Assembly: GCF_049478495.1 (NCBI RefSeq)
Contig: NZ_CP168083.1
Span: 434,001 to 498,000, forward strand
Source of the DNA: P36-A1 sp049478495
GTDB taxonomy: Bacteria > Bacillota_I > Bacilli_A > JAJDGJ01
Reading direction: 5' to 3'
Length of the DNA stretch: 64,000 nucleotides
The translations under genes and the position numbers were made by a program. Of the stretch, positions 1-9,505 are shown piece by piece (the first letter of the stretch is position 1; each line of letters opens with the position of its first letter). The notes below the pieces were generated by a model. It had not been told where the DNA came from, did not search any database, and saw only the letters and a list, made by a program, of their open reading frames with translations.

Positions 1-42
1 AAAGTATCAAGTCAGCTTTTTTATATAATATTTTAAAATTAA

Positions 43-1392
43 TTAGGCATTATTCTCTTGCAAAGTTTCTTCAGCTTTTTTCTGTTTTCTACCAGAGTTA
101 TTGCCATTGAAAGAAAAGTATCCAATGACTCCACCAAAGATAGCAGGAAGAACAAACCCAAACCCAATAGAAGATAAAGGCATAATTTGTAAGAAAGAAA
201 CATCAATAATATTGAATGATCCAATAACTTCTAATGTACTAAATAAAATAGTAGCATAAGTAGCATATTTAAAGACATTATCATTTTTAATTAGTTTATC
301 AGCAAATGATAAGAAGACAAGAACAATTGTTGCAGGATAAACAATGCTTAAAATAGGAGCAGCAATAGCGATTATATTGCTAACGCCTAAAGTTGAAGCA
401 ATACCAGCAAAAATACAAATGGCAATAACAATTGCTTCATATGTTAACTTATTATTTGTAATCTTAGAAAAGAAAGTACCACATGCTGATGTTAGTCCAA
501 CAGATGTTGTTAAACAAGCAAGAGAAACAATTACAGCAAGCATAATTTTCCCAGTTTGACCTAATAAATCTTCAGTTAATGAAACTATAAGTTGAGTATT
601 ATTAATATTACTAGGATCAACACCTCCTAAAGCAGCAACATAGTTGTTTACATAAGATGCCCCTAAATAAGCAAGACCACCATAAACAATAAGTAAGGCA
701 ACAGTGGCAACAACACCTGCTTTTAAAGCCATTTTAACTTTAGAATTAACAGAAGTATATCCTCTTTGTCCTAAACTAACCATAATAACAGCTGATAAAG
801 AAATAGCACCTAAAGCATCCATCGTTTGATATCCTTGAGCAATACCTTCTGCAACAACAGACTCTATAAACTCAGGTTGTTCAATAGGTCCAATTGGATC
901 TAAAACTCCTTTAGCAATCATAGCAATTAAAGCAACCAATAATGCTGGAGTTAAGTATTGACCGATTATATCAACAACTTTAGAAGGCCTAATAGTTAAA
1001 AGCAAAGTTAAACCAAAAAAGACAACCGCAAATAAGGCAGTACTAGCACCGGGTAGTAAAGGAGCTACACCCATTTCAAAAGTAGTTGCACCAGTTCTTG
1101 GTATAGCAAGAAGTGGTCCCAAACACAACATAATTAAACTAGCAATAACAATAGCGACTTTTTTTCCAGATCTGCTAAAAACAGAAATAATATCTCCATT
1201 TTTTCTAGCAGCTGCAGCAAGAGCAACTAAAGCAAGACCTAAATCAGATATAATAAAAGCAGCAAATGCTAATAACCATTTATTACTTGAAACAAGACCT
1301 AAGTATGGTGGAAATATCAAGTTTCCAGCTCCAAAAAACATTGCAAACAACGCAAACCCTACAATGAAAGTATCTTTATACATTTTCTTCAT
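43..1392 (-). CDS. brnQ: Branched-chain amino acid transport carrier BrnQ
   Basis: A 449-residue, very hydrophobic protein with about twelve membrane segments, the usual size for the LIVCS family of Na+ or H+ coupled leucine/isoleucine/valine importers in the cytoplasmic membrane. The N-terminus carries the family hallmark GFALFAMFFGAGNLIFPP (residues about 12-29), and RTGATTFEMG follows near residue 100. The chosen ATG has an AGGAGG site 7 bases upstream. The gene stands alone on the minus strand and its 3' end lies at the window edge, so any operon partner downstream is not visible. Family assignment is firm; which of the three branched amino acids is preferred cannot be read from sequence. 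Confidence 0.95.
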   Translation of the reverse strand: MKKMYKDTFIVGFALFAMFFGAGNLIFPPYLGLVSSNKWLLAFAAFIISDLGLALVALAAAARKNGDIISVFSRSGKKVAIVIASLIMLCLGPLLAIPRTGATTFEMGVAPLLPGASTALFAVVFFGLTLLLTIRPSKVVDIIGQYLTPALLVALIAMIAKGVLDPIGPIEQPEFIESVVAEGIAQGYQTMDALGAISLSAVIMVSLGQRGYTSVNSKVKMALKAGVVATVALLIVYGGLAYLGASYVNNYVAALGGVDPSNINNTQLIVSLTEDLLGQTGKIMLAVIVSLACLTTSVGLTSACGTFFSKITNNKLTYEAIVIAICIFAGIASTLGVSNIIAIAAPILSIVYPATIVLVFLSFADKLIKNDNVFKYATYATILFSTLEVIGSFNIIDVSFLQIMPLSSIGFGFVLPAIFGGVIGYFSFNGNNSGRKQKKAEETLQENNA

Positions 1393-2005
1393 AATATGCC
1401 TCCTAATATATAGTATTTAAATTTCCCACATTCATTTTACAAAAAAAATAAACACTATGCAATAACAATATTTTCCAAAAATTACGACAAAAAAATTTCA
1501 CAACTTAAATACAATCATAACTTGATTCCAAAAAAAGACACATTAATCATTTTCAATAAAGACATACAAAATATCTAAATGTATAACAATTAAAATATAA
1601 AGTGTAATTTTATATTATAACTTTTGATAGCTCAATTTTAAATTTTACACCATATTGTAAGTTTTTTTAACATAAAGGATACAAATATGTAATTATTTTA
1701 CCATTAGTCTAAAAGCTATTAAAATAATCTATAGCATTGACAGTTAATAAAGCTGAAGCATTATTCACAGTATTGTGAAATTTTTTAAATATATACACTG
1801 TAGTGAATAAATATTGATTATAGAAATTCTTAAACAAAGAGTAAACTAATCTATAGAAATATTAGTTTGTGAATATTTTCACTTTAATATAAAAGTAACT
1901 AGTTGATAAAAAATAACACATATATGAAGTTTAAAAATATAATGTACTTATCTTTAAGCTTAATTAAAGTAATATTATTTGCTATAATATTATTGAGGTG
2001 TCAAT
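1393..2005. other. 613-bp gene-free region with GTGAA/TTCAC inverted repeats
   Basis: No plausible coding sequence is seen. It is the divergent control region between brnQ (minus) and the small membrane protein at 2006 (plus). It holds two similar inverted repeats, TTCACA-4nt-TGTGAA at 1764-1779 and GTGAA-4nt-TTCAC at 1869-1882, plus a related CACTGTAGTGAA at about 1797-1808. TTGACA at 1737-1742 is a possible -35 element without a good -10 partner. The repeats could be operator sites, which is inference. Confidence 0.5.
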
Positions 2006-2284
2006 ATGAATAAAAAAATTCAAACAATTATAACTACTTTTACAATTATATTGCTAAGTATACCAACTGAATTATTTGCAAAAGAAGTTGAAACAAAGTC
2101 AGTAGTTTCAAACATTTTTTCAAGAGAAGTCATTTCTGCTTTTCTAGTATCCTTAGTAGTAGTAGCCGGTTTTACATACACTCGTACTAAGAATAAAATG
2201 ATTAAAGAGAAAAACCGTCAGATCCTAGAAAGACAAGCAGCAGCTAAAAAAGCAAAGAAACAAGCAAAGAAAAAGCATAGATAG
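2006..2284 (+). CDS. Small membrane protein with basic tail, function unknown
   Basis: 92 residues. It has an N-terminal hydrophobic segment ending in a signal-peptidase-like site (around LFAKE, residues 23-27), a second membrane segment (about 44-60), then a strongly basic Lys/Gln/Ala tail that should sit in the cytoplasm. A GAGGTG site precedes the ATG. It is followed after 11 bases by another tiny membrane protein gene, and both end before a terminator at 2430-2458, so they look like a two-gene transcript. I recognise no family. The cleaved-signal interpretation and the two-TM interpretation are both possible. Confidence 0.6.
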   Translation: MNKKIQTIITTFTIILLSIPTELFAKEVETKSVVSNIFSREVISAFLVSLVVVAGFTYTRTKNKMIKEKNRQILERQAAAKKAKKQAKKKHR

Positions 2285-2295
2285 GAGAAAACAAA

Positions 2296-2394
2296 ATGGT
2301 GGCATTACTTGGATTAATATTTGGTGTGATAATAATACCAGTAGTTGCTCTAGTAGTGACATTATTAATCAAACTATCAAAACTAAAAAAGTAG
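2296..2394 (+). CDS. 32-residue single-TM microprotein
   Basis: An ATG with an upstream AGGAG (2284-2288) opens a 32-codon frame: one hydrophobic helix of about 25 residues followed by a short basic end (KLSKLKK). It begins 11 bases after the preceding small membrane protein stops. The composition is that of a genuine single-pass membrane peptide rather than random AT-rich translation, and the ribosome site is well placed. Function is unknown. It might partner the 92-residue protein upstream. Confidence 0.5.
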   Translation: MVALLGLIFGVIIIPVVALVVTLLIKLSKLKK

Positions 2395-2422
2395 GTAGTG
2401 TAATAAACTACACAACCTACTT
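2389..2422 (-). terminator. Rho-independent terminator, amidohydrolase side
   Basis: A 14-bp stem with one mismatch (AAGTAGGT.GTGTA against TACAC.ACCTACTT) and a 6-base loop. On the minus strand the stem is followed by TTTTTT, so it mainly ends the leftward amidohydrolase transcript. Confidence 0.75.
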
Positions 2423-2429
2423 ATTATTT

Positions 2430-2458
2430 AAAAGTTACAATTTAATTGTAGCTTTTTT
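2430..2458 (+). terminator. Rho-independent terminator after the small membrane genes
   Basis: Stem AAAAGTTACAA / TTGTAGCTTTT with one G-T pair, then a run of T. It overlaps the last codon of the convergent amidohydrolase gene and terminates the rightward small-protein transcript. Confidence 0.7.
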
Positions 2459-4064
2459 ATTTGCTGTAAATTAAATTACCATCAATTACCGTTCTTAATA
2501 CTTGGATATCTTTAATTGATTCAGAATCAATTTCAAAAATATCTTGATCTAACACAATAAAATCTGCAACTTTACCTTTTTCAAGACTTCCTTTCTTATC
2601 TTCTTCAAATGAAAGATAAGCAGGTGTAGTAGTGTAAGCTTCTATAGCATCCCATATATCAATGGTATCATAATCTTGAAATGGTTTATCACTTGGATGA
2701 AATGGATCTTTTCTTGTAACTGCACTATAAATATTTTCAAAAGGATTAATACTTTCAACTGGAGCATCAGTACTAAAACCAACCTTAACTCCATGTTCAA
2801 TCATTTGTTTAAAAGCATAACTAGTAGCAGCTTTATCCTTTCCAACTCGTTGTTCAACTATATGTCTATCAGTTGCAACAAAGATAGGTTGAGCATAAAT
2901 ACAAGTTTTACTTCTTGAGATATTATCAACTAAACGAGGAGTAGTTATTTGAGCATGAATAATTCCATGACGATGAATATTATTAATATTTTCTTCTTGT
3001 AAATGAGAATAAGCTAATAAAATTCTTTCAACAGCTTTATCACCAATACCATGAATAGCAATTTGCATATCTTCTTCTTGAGCATATGTACAAATTTCAG
3101 TTAAAGCAGAATCAGAATAGTTACTTTGTCCAAAAGTATGAGCATCTTTATAACCATCATTTATTAAAGCAGACCATGCACCTAAAGAACCATCTAAGTA
3201 TAGTTTAAGAGGCCCTAAGCGATAATTTTGATAATCTTGTAAAGACTTATAACCTTTACCAATAAACTCTGATAAGATCTCAATATTAGGTAAAGCACAT
3301 TGCTGATATACTTTATAAGTTAATAAATTATTTGCATTTAAATCTTTATAAACATCAATAATAGTTTCAAAATCAATATTAGTAAAAGCACTGAAATCAT
3401 CACTTTGTACCGATGTTATCCCATACTGAGCAAAGATAGGATTCATCTTAATTAATAAATCTTTAATTTCATCATTGGTATTTGGAGCAATAAACTGTCC
3501 TAAAATATCCTGATCTTTCTCTTTTAATACTCCATTTTTAATATCATCTAAATGACCTTTTAATAAAGTAGAATCAGGATTGTAAATATCAGCAACCTCA
3601 TTAATTAGTTCAAGAGCTTTAGAATTTACAATAGTTACATGAATACAAATACGAGTAAAAGCTATAGGAATGTCCTTAGAAATCTTATCTAAATCATCTT
3701 TAGTAAATATAGTAGGATTCTTAAAATTATTTTGATTCCATCCTTTACCTAATAACCACTTATTTTGATCTTTAGAAAGATTTTCTTTACCTATTCTTAT
3801 AATATCATCAATACTAAAAGTATTGTTTAAGTCAATATATTCATATTGTTTAGCTGTTTGTAAAACATGTAAATGACAATCATTAATACCAGGAATGATT
3901 GTATGATTATCTAAATCAATTATATCACTGTTTTTATTTAACATAGATAAAATGTCTTCATTAGATCCAATACTTGTAATGATTCCATCATCAATAATCA
4001 TTGCAGAAGCTTTCTCTTTTCCATTCATTGTATAAATATTTCCATTAATGTATGTTTGTTTCAT
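2457..4064 (-). CDS. YtcJ-like amidohydrolase (Amidohydro_3 family)
   Basis: About 535 residues, the usual length of YtcJ/NfdA-type metal-dependent hydrolases. It has an N-terminal beta domain (YINGNIYTMNG), then the metal-binding PGINDCHLH at about residues 80-90. Further conserved pieces are LYLDGSLGAWSA, the HGIGDKAVE histidine region and a C-terminal KVADFIVLD. Such enzymes hydrolyse amide or related C-N bonds of small, often exogenous substrates; the real substrate here is unknown. A longer frame opens at 4097, but AAAGGGGTG at 4074-4082 lies inside it and 9 bases before the ATG at 4064, so I take 4064. It is monocistronic. Confidence 0.9.
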   Translation of the reverse strand: MKQTYINGNIYTMNGKEKASAMIIDDGIITSIGSNEDILSMLNKNSDIIDLDNHTIIPGINDCHLHVLQTAKQYEYIDLNNTFSIDDIIRIGKENLSKDQNKWLLGKGWNQNNFKNPTIFTKDDLDKISKDIPIAFTRICIHVTIVNSKALELINEVADIYNPDSTLLKGHLDDIKNGVLKEKDQDILGQFIAPNTNDEIKDLLIKMNPIFAQYGITSVQSDDFSAFTNIDFETIIDVYKDLNANNLLTYKVYQQCALPNIEILSEFIGKGYKSLQDYQNYRLGPLKLYLDGSLGAWSALINDGYKDAHTFGQSNYSDSALTEICTYAQEEDMQIAIHGIGDKAVERILLAYSHLQEENINNIHRHGIIHAQITTPRLVDNISRSKTCIYAQPIFVATDRHIVEQRVGKDKAATSYAFKQMIEHGVKVGFSTDAPVESINPFENIYSAVTRKDPFHPSDKPFQDYDTIDIWDAIEAYTTTPAYLSFEEDKKGSLEKGKVADFIVLDQDIFEIDSESIKDIQVLRTVIDGNLIYSK

Positions 4065-4266
4065 TTTGTGCAACACCCCTTTATTGCATAGTATCAAAAC
4101 ATTAAATATTAGTCAATTTAAATAAACTTAACTTTTATTATTTTATATATAAAATTTATAGATTATTACTAAAAAACAATAAATAAAGTTATATAATGTA
4201 GTTAAATACATCACTTTTACATTGTGTAATATAGAAGTAAAATGATATAATTAAAAAGGTGATGAA

Positions 4267-4980
4267 ATGCAACAATATATGATACATAATAGTAAATTTA
4301 ATAATAACAAAGTCGAATTTATAAAAGATGATCTACATCATATCTATAAAGTGATGAGACATAACTTTAATGATAAAGTAGAAGTAGTAAATATAAATAC
4401 AAATAAAAAATATCTAGCATCTTTAAATGATGATAGTCAATCAGCGACAATAATTAAAGAAATAGAACATAGTAGTGAACTAAATCATGAGTTAGTATTA
4501 GCTTATGGTTTAGTGAAAGCTGATAAATTAGAATTTGTAATACAAAAAGCTGCTGAATTAGGAGTAACTAAATTTATTCCTTTAATAATGGAAAGAAGTA
4601 TTGTTAAATACGATCAAAAAAAACTAGCTAAAAAAATAGAACGATGGCAAAAAATTATTAAAGAGGCTTGTGAACAAGCTCATCGTAATGCTTTGATGGA
4701 AATAATGATGCCAATAAGTGTAAAGGAATTAATGCAGTATAGTAAGGATATTAATTTAGTAGCTTATGAAGAAGCTAAGGTTGATTCAAAAATAAATAAA
4801 TGTATAAAACAAAATAAATCAGTTATGTTAGTTGTTGGTCCTGAAGGTGGAATAAGTTCTAAAGAAATTGAAGTGTTCAAGGATAATAATTATGATATTG
4901 TAACACTCGGTAAACGAATATTAAGAACAGAAACAGCAGTTATTAGCTCATTAGCTATCATAACTGATTTAATGGAATAG
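4267..4980 (+). CDS. rsmE: 16S rRNA (uracil-1498-N3)-methyltransferase RsmE
   Basis: 237 residues, typical for this SPOUT methyltransferase, which methylates U1498 of 16S rRNA using SAM. The C-terminal SPOUT knot shows VVGPEGGISSKE (about 193-204) and LGKRILRTETAVISSLAI (about 215-232). The middle has the family signature KADKLEFVIQKAAELGV. It is the first gene of a tight run: mtaB starts 13 bases after it, then murE and deoC. The spacing implies one transcript mixing RNA modification and wall synthesis. Confidence 0.96.
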   Translation: MQQYMIHNSKFNNNKVEFIKDDLHHIYKVMRHNFNDKVEVVNINTNKKYLASLNDDSQSATIIKEIEHSSELNHELVLAYGLVKADKLEFVIQKAAELGVTKFIPLIMERSIVKYDQKKLAKKIERWQKIIKEACEQAHRNALMEIMMPISVKELMQYSKDINLVAYEEAKVDSKINKCIKQNKSVMLVVGPEGGISSKEIEVFKDNNYDIVTLGKRILRTETAVISSLAIITDLME

Positions 4981-4993
4981 AAGGGATGATTAA

Positions 4994-6292
4994 ATGAAAA
5001 CATTTGCAATGTATAGTTTAGGTTGTAAAGTAAATAGTTATGAAAGTAATGCTATAGCAAGACTATTTGAAATAGATGAATATATGCAAGTAGATTTTAA
5101 AGAAAAGGCAGATGTCTATATCATAAATACATGCACTGTAACTAATACAGGTGATGCTAAAAGTAGAAAGATAATAAGACAGGCTGCTAAAAGAAATAAA
5201 GATGCAATTGTAGTAGCATTTGGATGTTATGCACAAGTAAGCCCAGATGAAGTAATTGAAATTGAAGGTGTTGATATTGTTCTAGGTACACAATATCGCG
5301 ATAAGATTGTAGAGCTTGTTAAAAATCATGATAAAAGTCAAAAGTTAAAAAAAGTTGATGATATCTTCAAAAGTGAAAAATTTGAGGATTTTGAACTACA
5401 AACTCATACGACAAACAAAAGAGCTTATTTAAAGATTCAAGAGGGTTGTAATAACTTTTGTACATATTGTATTATTCCTTATGCAAGAGGTAAAATGCGT
5501 TCTAGGGATAAAGAAAGTATTATAAATGAGGCTATATCTTTATGTGCTGATGGATATAATGAAATAGTTTTAACTGGAATACACACAGGTGGCTATGGCT
5601 ATGATTTAAATAACTATAATTTTGATGATTTACTAGAAGAAATATTAACTAGAGTACCTCAGTTACAAAGATTAAGAATATCTTCGATTGAAATATCTCA
5701 AATTACAACTAAAACACTAGATATTATTAAAAATAATCCAAGAATTGCAAGACATTTACATATACCAATACAAGCTGGAACTGATACTATTTTAGCCTTA
5801 ATGCAAAGAAAGTATAATATTCAACAGTATCTTGAAAAGCTAACAGAAATTAGAGATAAAGTAGAAGATATAGCTTTAACTACAGATTTAATAGTTGGCT
5901 TTCCAAATGAAACAGATGAGTTATTCCAAGATACATTAGACTTAGTAGAAAAATGTAATTTCTTTGAAGTACATGTCTTTCCTTACTCTGCAAGAAAAGG
6001 TACTCCAGCTGCAAGTATGGAAAATCAAGTAGATGAAAGAGTTAAAAAACAAAGAGTAGAACAAATAATAAATTTGCAACATAAACAAAGTAGAAAATAT
6101 ATTAATAACCATATTGGGAGTATTTTAGAAGTAATTGTCGAAGGTTATGATTCAAAAGAAGAATTGTATTATGGACACAGCTCTAATTATATAAAAGTAT
6201 TTTTTGCTATAAGCAATGAAATTAATCCAGGTGATATTGTTAATGTAGAAATAACTGAAAATAGATTTATTCCAGTAGGAAAGGTCGTATAG
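4994..6292 (+). CDS. mtaB: tRNA t6A37 methylthiotransferase MtaB
   Basis: 432 residues with the methylthiotransferase architecture. The N-terminal UPF0004 domain carries three cluster cysteines (C11 in GCKVNSYES, C47 in NTCTVT, C78 in FGCYAQ). A radical-SAM domain with C152-x3-C156-x2-C159 follows, and a TRAM-like C-terminus of about 60 residues. It converts t6A at position 37 of ANN-decoding tRNAs to ms2t6A. The N-terminal GCKVN sequence favours MtaB over MiaB or RimO. It lies between rsmE and murE in a tight operon, with a GGGATG-type ribosome site. Confidence 0.95.
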   Translation: MKTFAMYSLGCKVNSYESNAIARLFEIDEYMQVDFKEKADVYIINTCTVTNTGDAKSRKIIRQAAKRNKDAIVVAFGCYAQVSPDEVIEIEGVDIVLGTQYRDKIVELVKNHDKSQKLKKVDDIFKSEKFEDFELQTHTTNKRAYLKIQEGCNNFCTYCIIPYARGKMRSRDKESIINEAISLCADGYNEIVLTGIHTGGYGYDLNNYNFDDLLEEILTRVPQLQRLRISSIEISQITTKTLDIIKNNPRIARHLHIPIQAGTDTILALMQRKYNIQQYLEKLTEIRDKVEDIALTTDLIVGFPNETDELFQDTLDLVEKCNFFEVHVFPYSARKGTPAASMENQVDERVKKQRVEQIINLQHKQSRKYINNHIGSILEVIVEGYDSKEELYYGHSSNYIKVFFAISNEINPGDIVNVEITENRFIPVGKVV

Positions 6293-6293
6293 T

Positions 6294-7754
6294 ATGAAAT
6301 TAAAAGAACTATATAATATAGATAGTGATATAAATGTAGAATACTTAAGTGAAGATAATCGTGATATTAAACCTAATAGTTTATACTTTGCTTTAGAAGG
6401 TGCTAATTTTGATGGACATAGTGCAATTGATCAAGTAATTAATGATGGTGCTAAAGTAATAGTTCATACAAAAAATCTGACAAATTATCAAGATGATATT
6501 GTATATCTAAAAGTTGAAGATATAAATAAAACAATGGCAGAAATAGCAAATGCATTTTATAATAATGCTTCAGATAAAATGGTGGTAACAGGCATTACAG
6601 GTACAAATGGTAAGACTACTATAGCTTGGTTATTACATGATATTCTAACTAAATTGAGTAGTAGTGGTTATATTGGTACAATTGGTATTGAATATAATAA
6701 CAAAGTACTTAAAAATCATTTTACAACTCCAAAACCAATAGAATTAAATAGTGTCCTTTCAAAAATGAAACAAGATAATGTTAAGTATGTAAACTTAGAA
6801 GTATCTTCACATGCTTTAGAACAAAAAAGAAGTCATAGTATAGATATTGATTATGCTGTAATGAGTAATTTTACAAATGATCATGAAAACTTTCATGGTG
6901 GAATGGAAAACTATAAAAAAGCTAAACAAATATTATTTAAAGGATTAAAAAAAGAAGCTTATGCTATTTTAAATAAAGATGATATAACATACGATGAATA
7001 TTCAAAGTGTACTAAAGCAAAAGTTATTTCATATGGAATAAGAAATAATGCTGATGTTATGGCAAGTAATATTGTTTTAAATAAAAAGAATACAACATTT
7101 GATTTGAAATTATTTGATAAAAATTATAAAATACAGTCAAATTTAGTAGCAGAATTTAATGTTTATAATTTATTACCTGTAATAACTATTTGTTATTTAG
7201 AAGGTTTTGATATCGAAAAAATAATGCCATTATTTAATGAGTTTTCATATCCACAAGGAAGAATGGAGAACTTAGATTATGGACAAGATTATACTGTAAT
7301 AGTAGATTATGCTCATACGCCAGATGGATTTGAAAAAGTATTCACTTATGCTAAAGAAATAGCAAACGCAGATATAATAAGTGTATTTGGAAGTGCTGGT
7401 GGAGATAGAGATAAAAGTAAAAGACCAGTGTTAGGAAATATTGCGAGTAAGTATTCAAGTCAAATAATACTGACACAAGAAGATCCTAGAACTGAAAAAG
7501 TAGAAGATATAAACAGTGAAATAGCTAGTGGTTTTATATACAATACTAATTATATTCAGTTTTCTAAAAGAAAAGATGCACTAATACATGCAATAAATAA
7601 TGCTAAAAAAGATGATTTGATATTGATATTAGCAAAAGCTAATGATAAATATAATGTAGTTGGAATTAACGAAGATGAGCCATATGAGGGTGATATCGAT
7701 TTAAGTAAACGTTTAATAAATGAAAGGTTAGGAAAAGAAAATGAAATTAAGTAA
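6294..7754 (+). CDS. murE: UDP-N-acetylmuramyl-tripeptide synthetase MurE
   Basis: 486 residues, the Mur-ligase three-domain layout. ATP-binding TGTNGKTT is at 102-109, the catalytic centre includes EVSSHALEQ and NFTNDHENFHG, and the C-terminal domain starts around DYAHTPDGFEKV. It adds the third amino acid (meso-diaminopimelate or L-lysine) to UDP-MurNAc-L-Ala-D-Glu in the cytoplasm. The specificity loop reads EDPRTE, which keeps the Arg of the DAP-type DNPR motif but not its Asn, so I leave the acceptor open. It starts one base after mtaB stops and overlaps deoC by 14 bases. Confidence 0.93.
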   Translation: MKLKELYNIDSDINVEYLSEDNRDIKPNSLYFALEGANFDGHSAIDQVINDGAKVIVHTKNLTNYQDDIVYLKVEDINKTMAEIANAFYNNASDKMVVTGITGTNGKTTIAWLLHDILTKLSSSGYIGTIGIEYNNKVLKNHFTTPKPIELNSVLSKMKQDNVKYVNLEVSSHALEQKRSHSIDIDYAVMSNFTNDHENFHGGMENYKKAKQILFKGLKKEAYAILNKDDITYDEYSKCTKAKVISYGIRNNADVMASNIVLNKKNTTFDLKLFDKNYKIQSNLVAEFNVYNLLPVITICYLEGFDIEKIMPLFNEFSYPQGRMENLDYGQDYTVIVDYAHTPDGFEKVFTYAKEIANADIISVFGSAGGDRDKSKRPVLGNIASKYSSQIILTQEDPRTEKVEDINSEIASGFIYNTNYIQFSKRKDALIHAINNAKKDDLILILAKANDKYNVVGINEDEPYEGDIDLSKRLINERLGKENEIK

Positions 7755-8409
7755 ATATATTGATCACACATTATTAAAAGCAGAGGCAACTAAAGAACAA
7801 ATACATACATTATGTCAAGAAGCGATATCTAATGATTTTGCATCTGTTTGTGTTAATCCATTTTGGGTAAAATATTGTGCTGAAATACTTGAAGAAGAAA
7901 CTGTAGATGTATGTACAGTAATTGGATTTCCTTTAGGAGCAAATACAAAAGAAGTAAAATATTTTGAAGCTAAAGATGCAATAGTAAATGGTGCTGCAGA
8001 AGTTGATATGGTAATAAATATTGGAGCTTTAAAAAGTGGCTTCTATGATGTAGTTTTAGATGATATAAAAGCTGTTGTTAGTGCTGCAAACCAAGAAGCA
8101 TTAGTAAAAGTAATTATCGAAACATCTTTACTAAATGAAGAAGAAAAAATAAAAGCATGTGAGCTTGCAATGGAAGCTGGAGCAGATTTTGTGAAAACTA
8201 GTACAGGATTTTCAACTGGTGGAGCAACTGTAGCTGATGTTAAACTAATGAAATCAGTGGTAAAAGATTTATTACAAGTTAAAGCTAGTGGTGGTGTTAG
8301 AACTCCAGAAGACTTTAATGCAATGATAGAAGCTGGAGCAACTAGAATTGGTACATCTAATGGAATTGCACTAGTTTCAAATGAATCTGCACCAAAAGGA
8401 TCATACTAA
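7741..8409 (+). CDS. deoC: Deoxyribose-phosphate aldolase DeoC
   Basis: 222 residues, standard length. Catalytic residues of the class I aldolase are visible: the Schiff-base Lys152 in VKTSTGFSTGGAT, Lys181 in VKASGGVRT and Asp89 in EVDMVINIG. It splits 2-deoxyribose-5-phosphate into acetaldehyde and glyceraldehyde-3-phosphate, letting the cell use deoxynucleosides. The ATG lies inside the last codons of murE, so translation is probably coupled. A very strong terminator follows at 8431, closing the rsmE-mtaB-murE-deoC operon. Confidence 0.96.
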   Translation: MKLSKYIDHTLLKAEATKEQIHTLCQEAISNDFASVCVNPFWVKYCAEILEEETVDVCTVIGFPLGANTKEVKYFEAKDAIVNGAAEVDMVINIGALKSGFYDVVLDDIKAVVSAANQEALVKVIIETSLLNEEEKIKACELAMEAGADFVKTSTGFSTGGATVADVKLMKSVVKDLLQVKASGGVRTPEDFNAMIEAGATRIGTSNGIALVSNESAPKGSY

Positions 8410-8430
8410 TAATATAATTTTAAATACTCA

Positions 8431-8477
8431 AAACACCTCTAAGTTAGAGTTAAGTATCTAACTTAGAGGTGTTTTTT
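8431..8477 (+). terminator. Strong intrinsic terminator after deoC
   Basis: A perfect 18-bp stem (AAACACCTCTAAGTTAGA and its complement) with an 8-base loop, running into six T. It ends the rsmE-deoC operon. Confidence 0.93.
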
Positions 8478-8764
8478 CGATTTAGCTTATCATATATAGT
8501 ATTTTAATTTGCTTGTGTAAAGAGTTTAATTTCAATAATTATTAAATACAATCACTTCATAAAATATATGAATCTTTTTATTAGCTATACAACAGTTTTT
8601 TGAATATATGTAATTGTATAATTGAATAAAAGATCTAGTAAAATAAAAAAGCTAAATACATACTTTCTTAAAAGTATGGTACTTAACTTCAATACATAAT
8701 TAGTAATAATTATCTACTTTTAATAAAAGTATTAAAAAATTGTAAAAACTATAAATGTTAATAG
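8478..8764. other. Gene-free AT-rich spacer
   Basis: Lies between the deoC terminator and the 3' end of the convergent DUF1275 gene. One small hairpin (CATACTTT / AAAGTATG, around 8656-8677) is the only structure seen. No ORF with a ribosome site was found. Confidence 0.4.
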
Positions 8765-9439
8765 CTAATTTTTAGTTCTAAAAAGATAAGTGAAAACTAA
8801 AACTACTATTAAAGTTATTATAGTTGTATACAAAGGACTAAAATTTAAATAAAAATATAAAGAAGCCGAAAGTAATGCACCAGCGAAAAAGCCAATTGCT
8901 ATTAAAAAAGATTTAGCTGATTTAGTTCCATGTTTCTTTCCTTTTTCACAGAAATGATAATATAAATACTCTGAAGCTGTTCTAATATTTCCAGTAGTCA
9001 TTGTTGTCGAGAATGGTACACCAGATAATTTTCGATAAGTACCAACCTGTAATGCTGCAACAAAAGAGATAATTGAATTTATTATTATTTGATTAAAGTT
9101 TAGCTCAAAAACAGCTATAATTAGCAATAAAACAATCTCTATTATTAAAATAGCGTGCTGCCAATCGATTTTTTTGAACTTATGAGAATATCTAACTTTA
9201 ATATGTTCTACTAACATTGTTCCAATAATGAAACAAATAATAGGAGGAACATAATGGATAACTTGAGCAAAGTTTTGTTTAGCTAAGTTAATTCCTAATA
9301 ATAAAACATTAGCTGATTGCATGCTTGCAAAAACTTCACCTTGTAACATAAAAGTATAAGTATCCATAGCTCCGCCAGCTACTGCTAATATTATTCCGAT
9401 GTATAATCTTTCATGGATATTAATTTTATTTTTTTCCAT
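8765..9439 (-). CDS. YoaK/DUF1275 family membrane protein
   Basis: 224 residues with about six hydrophobic helices. It has the DUF1275 features: an N-terminal GGAMDTYTF segment, a middle SGVPFSTTMTTGNIRTA segment with the TTGN signature of the family, and paired C-terminal helices. Members are widespread inner-membrane proteins of unproven function, often described as putative transporters. A longer frame begins at 9517, but GAGGTG lies 6-7 bases before the ATG at 9439, which fits the start of the family. It is transcribed alone, divergently from the gene at 9609. Confidence 0.88.
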   Translation of the reverse strand: MEKNKINIHERLYIGIILAVAGGAMDTYTFMLQGEVFASMQSANVLLLGINLAKQNFAQVIHYVPPIICFIIGTMLVEHIKVRYSHKFKKIDWQHAILIIEIVLLLIIAVFELNFNQIIINSIISFVAALQVGTYRKLSGVPFSTTMTTGNIRTASEYLYYHFCEKGKKHGTKSAKSFLIAIGFFAGALLSASLYFYLNFSPLYTTIITLIVVLVFTYLFRTKN

Positions 9440-9505
9440 TATAAACACCTCATTAATATTATATCTCAAAGTACAAATAAAATCACTAATTTTAGTACTG
9501 TGTAT

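Noticed and set aside
8656..8677. Hairpin CATACTTT / AAAGTATG as a terminator
   Set aside because: No T-run follows on either strand and no gene ends next to it; chance pairing in AT-rich DNA is likely.
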